This document shows, in pieces, positions 5,259 to 6,165 of a DNA stretch of 6,165 nucleotides. Within the stretch, counting starts at the first letter, position 1; each line of letters opens with the position of its first letter. Source of the DNA: Ignavibacteriaceae bacterium (lineage in GTDB: Bacteria > Bacteroidota > Ignavibacteria > Ignavibacteriales > Ignavibacteriaceae); the NCBI GenBank assembly GCA_031292465.1, contig JARLHB010000154.1:1-6165 (forward strand). Reading direction: 5' to 3'. A model generated the notes under the pieces. It did no database searches. It had not been told where the DNA came from and saw only the letters and a list, made by a program, of their open reading frames with translations. A program made the translations under genes and the position numbers.

Positions 5259-6038
5259 ATGAAAAAAACACTTCCCATTTTAATAGATATGGACGGCTTA
5301 ATAAGGCTTGGAAGCTTACTGGCAAAAGATGCAGCGCAATTACTGAATTTTCTAAATGATGAAAAGCTTCCGTTCTTTATTCTAACTAATTCAACAAGGG
5401 AATCCGGCAACGATATAAAAAATTATTTGTCCCGCTGCGGAATAAACTTCCCGGTTAATGCAATAACAACTGTTGATGCAACTATAGAGTACTTAAAAGA
5501 AAAAAAGTTAACCGCATCTGTATATTGCGATAAAAATGTACACAGCCGGTTTAAGAATTATATTAATGATGACAACCCGGATGCAGTTGTTATCGGCGAT
5601 TTGGGAACGGAATGGACCTACGAAATACTTAATAGAATATTTAATCAGGTCCATAACGGTGCAGAAATTATTGCAATGCAGAAGAACAAATTCTGGAAGC
5701 CGGATGGAATCAAACTGGCTTTGGATGCCGGAGCATTTATAGCTGCTGTTGAATTCGCTACCGGTAAAACATCAACCCTGATAGGCAAGCCCTCGCCTGT
5801 TTATTTTAACACTGCATTAAAGATGCTTGGCTTTAATACCGGTTCCCCATTCTTAATGATTGGCGATGACATTGAAAATGATATTAATCCGGCACAAAAG
5901 CTGGGCGGTAAGGGGATAATGGTTTACACAGGCAAAACAAGGTTCCCTCTTGCCCCGGATACAAAAATTCAGCCGGATTATGCTTCACAAAACCTTACCG
6001 AAGTAATTGATTTACTAAAAGATATTCTTAGTAATTAA
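5259..6038 (+). CDS. HAD-superfamily subclass IIA hydrolase, LHPP/HDHD2-like phosphatase
   Basis: Cytosolic phosphohydrolase of 259 residues, the normal length for the group. Motif I is LIDMDG (8-13), with Asp10 as predicted nucleophile and Asp12 as acid/base. Motif II is ILTNST (41-46), with Thr43. The IIA cap lies between roughly 75 and 170 and contains VVIGDLGTEWTYEILN and DAGAFIAAVEFATGK, typical of LHPP/HDHD2-like members. Motif III is IGKPSP, with Lys177. Motif IV is IGDDIENDI (201-209), with Asp203, Asp204 and Asp208 for Mg2+. After motif I the sequence reads GLIRLG, where most relatives have GT or GV; the catalytic residues are intact. LHPP-type enzymes act on phosphohistidine, phospholysine or pyrophosphate, while other IIA enzymes act on small phosphate esters, so the substrate is unknown. 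ATG 5259 has no clear Shine-Dalgarno site, and I see no better start. It lies 248 bp after the membrane-protein gene, beyond a terminator-like element, so it is probably a separate unit. Confidence 0.9.
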   Translation: MKKTLPILIDMDGLIRLGSLLAKDAAQLLNFLNDEKLPFFILTNSTRESGNDIKNYLSRCGINFPVNAITTVDATIEYLKEKKLTASVYCDKNVHSRFKNYINDDNPDAVVIGDLGTEWTYEILNRIFNQVHNGAEIIAMQKNKFWKPDGIKLALDAGAFIAAVEFATGKTSTLIGKPSPVYFNTALKMLGFNTGSPFLMIGDDIENDINPAQKLGGKGIMVYTGKTRFPLAPDTKIQPDYASQNLTEVIDLLKDILSN

Positions 6039-6052
6039 ATCATCATTTAATT
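6033..6052. terminator. AT-only palindrome between convergent genes, possible bidirectional terminator
   Basis: AATTAAAT (6033-6040) and ATTTAATT (6045-6052) form a perfect 8-bp inverted repeat around CATC. It overlaps the phosphatase stop codon (6036-6038) and ends 3 nt before the convergent gene's stop. Position and symmetry suit a shared terminator, but the stem has no G-C pairs and no long T-run, so the call is weak. Confidence 0.3.
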
Positions 6053-6055
6053 TCG

Positions 6056-6165
6056 CTAACTTTCAACAGGTAAACGTGACTTTATCAGGTCGTCCATAAA
6101 CTTTTGTATCAAATCTTTTTTGTCTTTCAATTTTGCACGGAATTCCATCAAATCTGTGTCGGCTA
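6056..6165 (-). CDS. C-terminal 35 codons of an unidentified gene (cut by right edge)
   Basis: On the minus strand the frame is open from the right edge to TAG at 6058-6056, giving 35 residues. The peptide is rich in Lys, Asp and Leu (for example MEFRAKLKDKKDLIQKFMDD), lacks membrane segments and looks like one long amphipathic helix or short coiled coil. The gene is convergent with the phosphatase, with 17 bp between stop codons. I do not recognise the family. Support is the uninterrupted frame, plausible codon use and the stop placed neatly after the neighbouring gene; 35 codons could still be open by chance. Confidence 0.55.
   Translation of the reverse strand, partial: ADTDLMEFRAKLKDKKDLIQKFMDDLIKSRLPVES

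Noticed and set aside
5159..5410. Minus-strand 83-codon frame across the phosphatase start
   Set aside because: It is antisense to motif I and motif II of a well-supported HAD gene and resembles no protein.
5536..5742. Plus-strand 68-codon frame in another frame of the phosphatase
   Set aside because: It is an out-of-frame shadow. The HAD frame is intact across this stretch, including the family-typical cap motifs.

Overview
The window is AT-rich and most likely comes from the Bacteroidota/Ignavibacteriota/Chlorobiota side of the tree, with an Ignavibacteria-like lineage as my best guess. The main reason is two secreted proteins that end in a type IX secretion (T9SS type A) sorting domain with the motif QNYPNPFNP. 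Supporting signs are upstream boxes resembling the Bacteroidota-type TAnnTTTG promoter element and a weak Shine-Dalgarno signal at one gene. Lineage is inferred from motifs only; no search was run.

Layout. (1) 1-1487, minus strand: a KefB/CPA2-type monovalent cation:proton antiporter whose C-terminal RCK/TrkA-N domain runs off the left edge. (2) 1488-1871: an AT-rich divergent intergenic region with a perfect 10-bp inverted repeat and a candidate promoter. (3) 1872-3452, plus: a secreted protein with a signal peptide, three tandem 133-residue lamin-tail-like repeats and a T9SS sorting domain. It probably starts at GTG 1872, not at ATG 1842. (4) 3547-3975, plus: a short paralogue with the same signal peptide and sorting domain but almost no passenger between them. 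(5) 3976-4479: an imperfect inverted repeat (4011-4075), then a cobalamin riboswitch aptamer (4151-4284) and about 195 nt of structured leader. (6) 4480-5010, plus: a small polytopic membrane protein of the DUF6580 / ECF-S-component-like type, presumably controlled by the riboswitch and therefore a candidate corrinoid or cobalt uptake component. (7) 5044-5149: a 106-nt symmetric palindromic element built from four strong hairpins, which can also act as the upstream gene's terminator. (8) 5259-6038, plus: a HAD-superfamily subclass IIA phosphatase of the LHPP/HDHD2 type. (9) 6056-6165, minus: the last 35 codons of an unidentified gene convergent with the phosphatase.

The window is not one operon. 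It holds at least four independent transcription units. The two T9SS proteins form a duplicated pair, and the riboswitch and membrane protein form a vitamin B12-responsive unit. The antiporter, the phosphatase and the right-edge fragment look like ordinary neighbours with no visible functional link.
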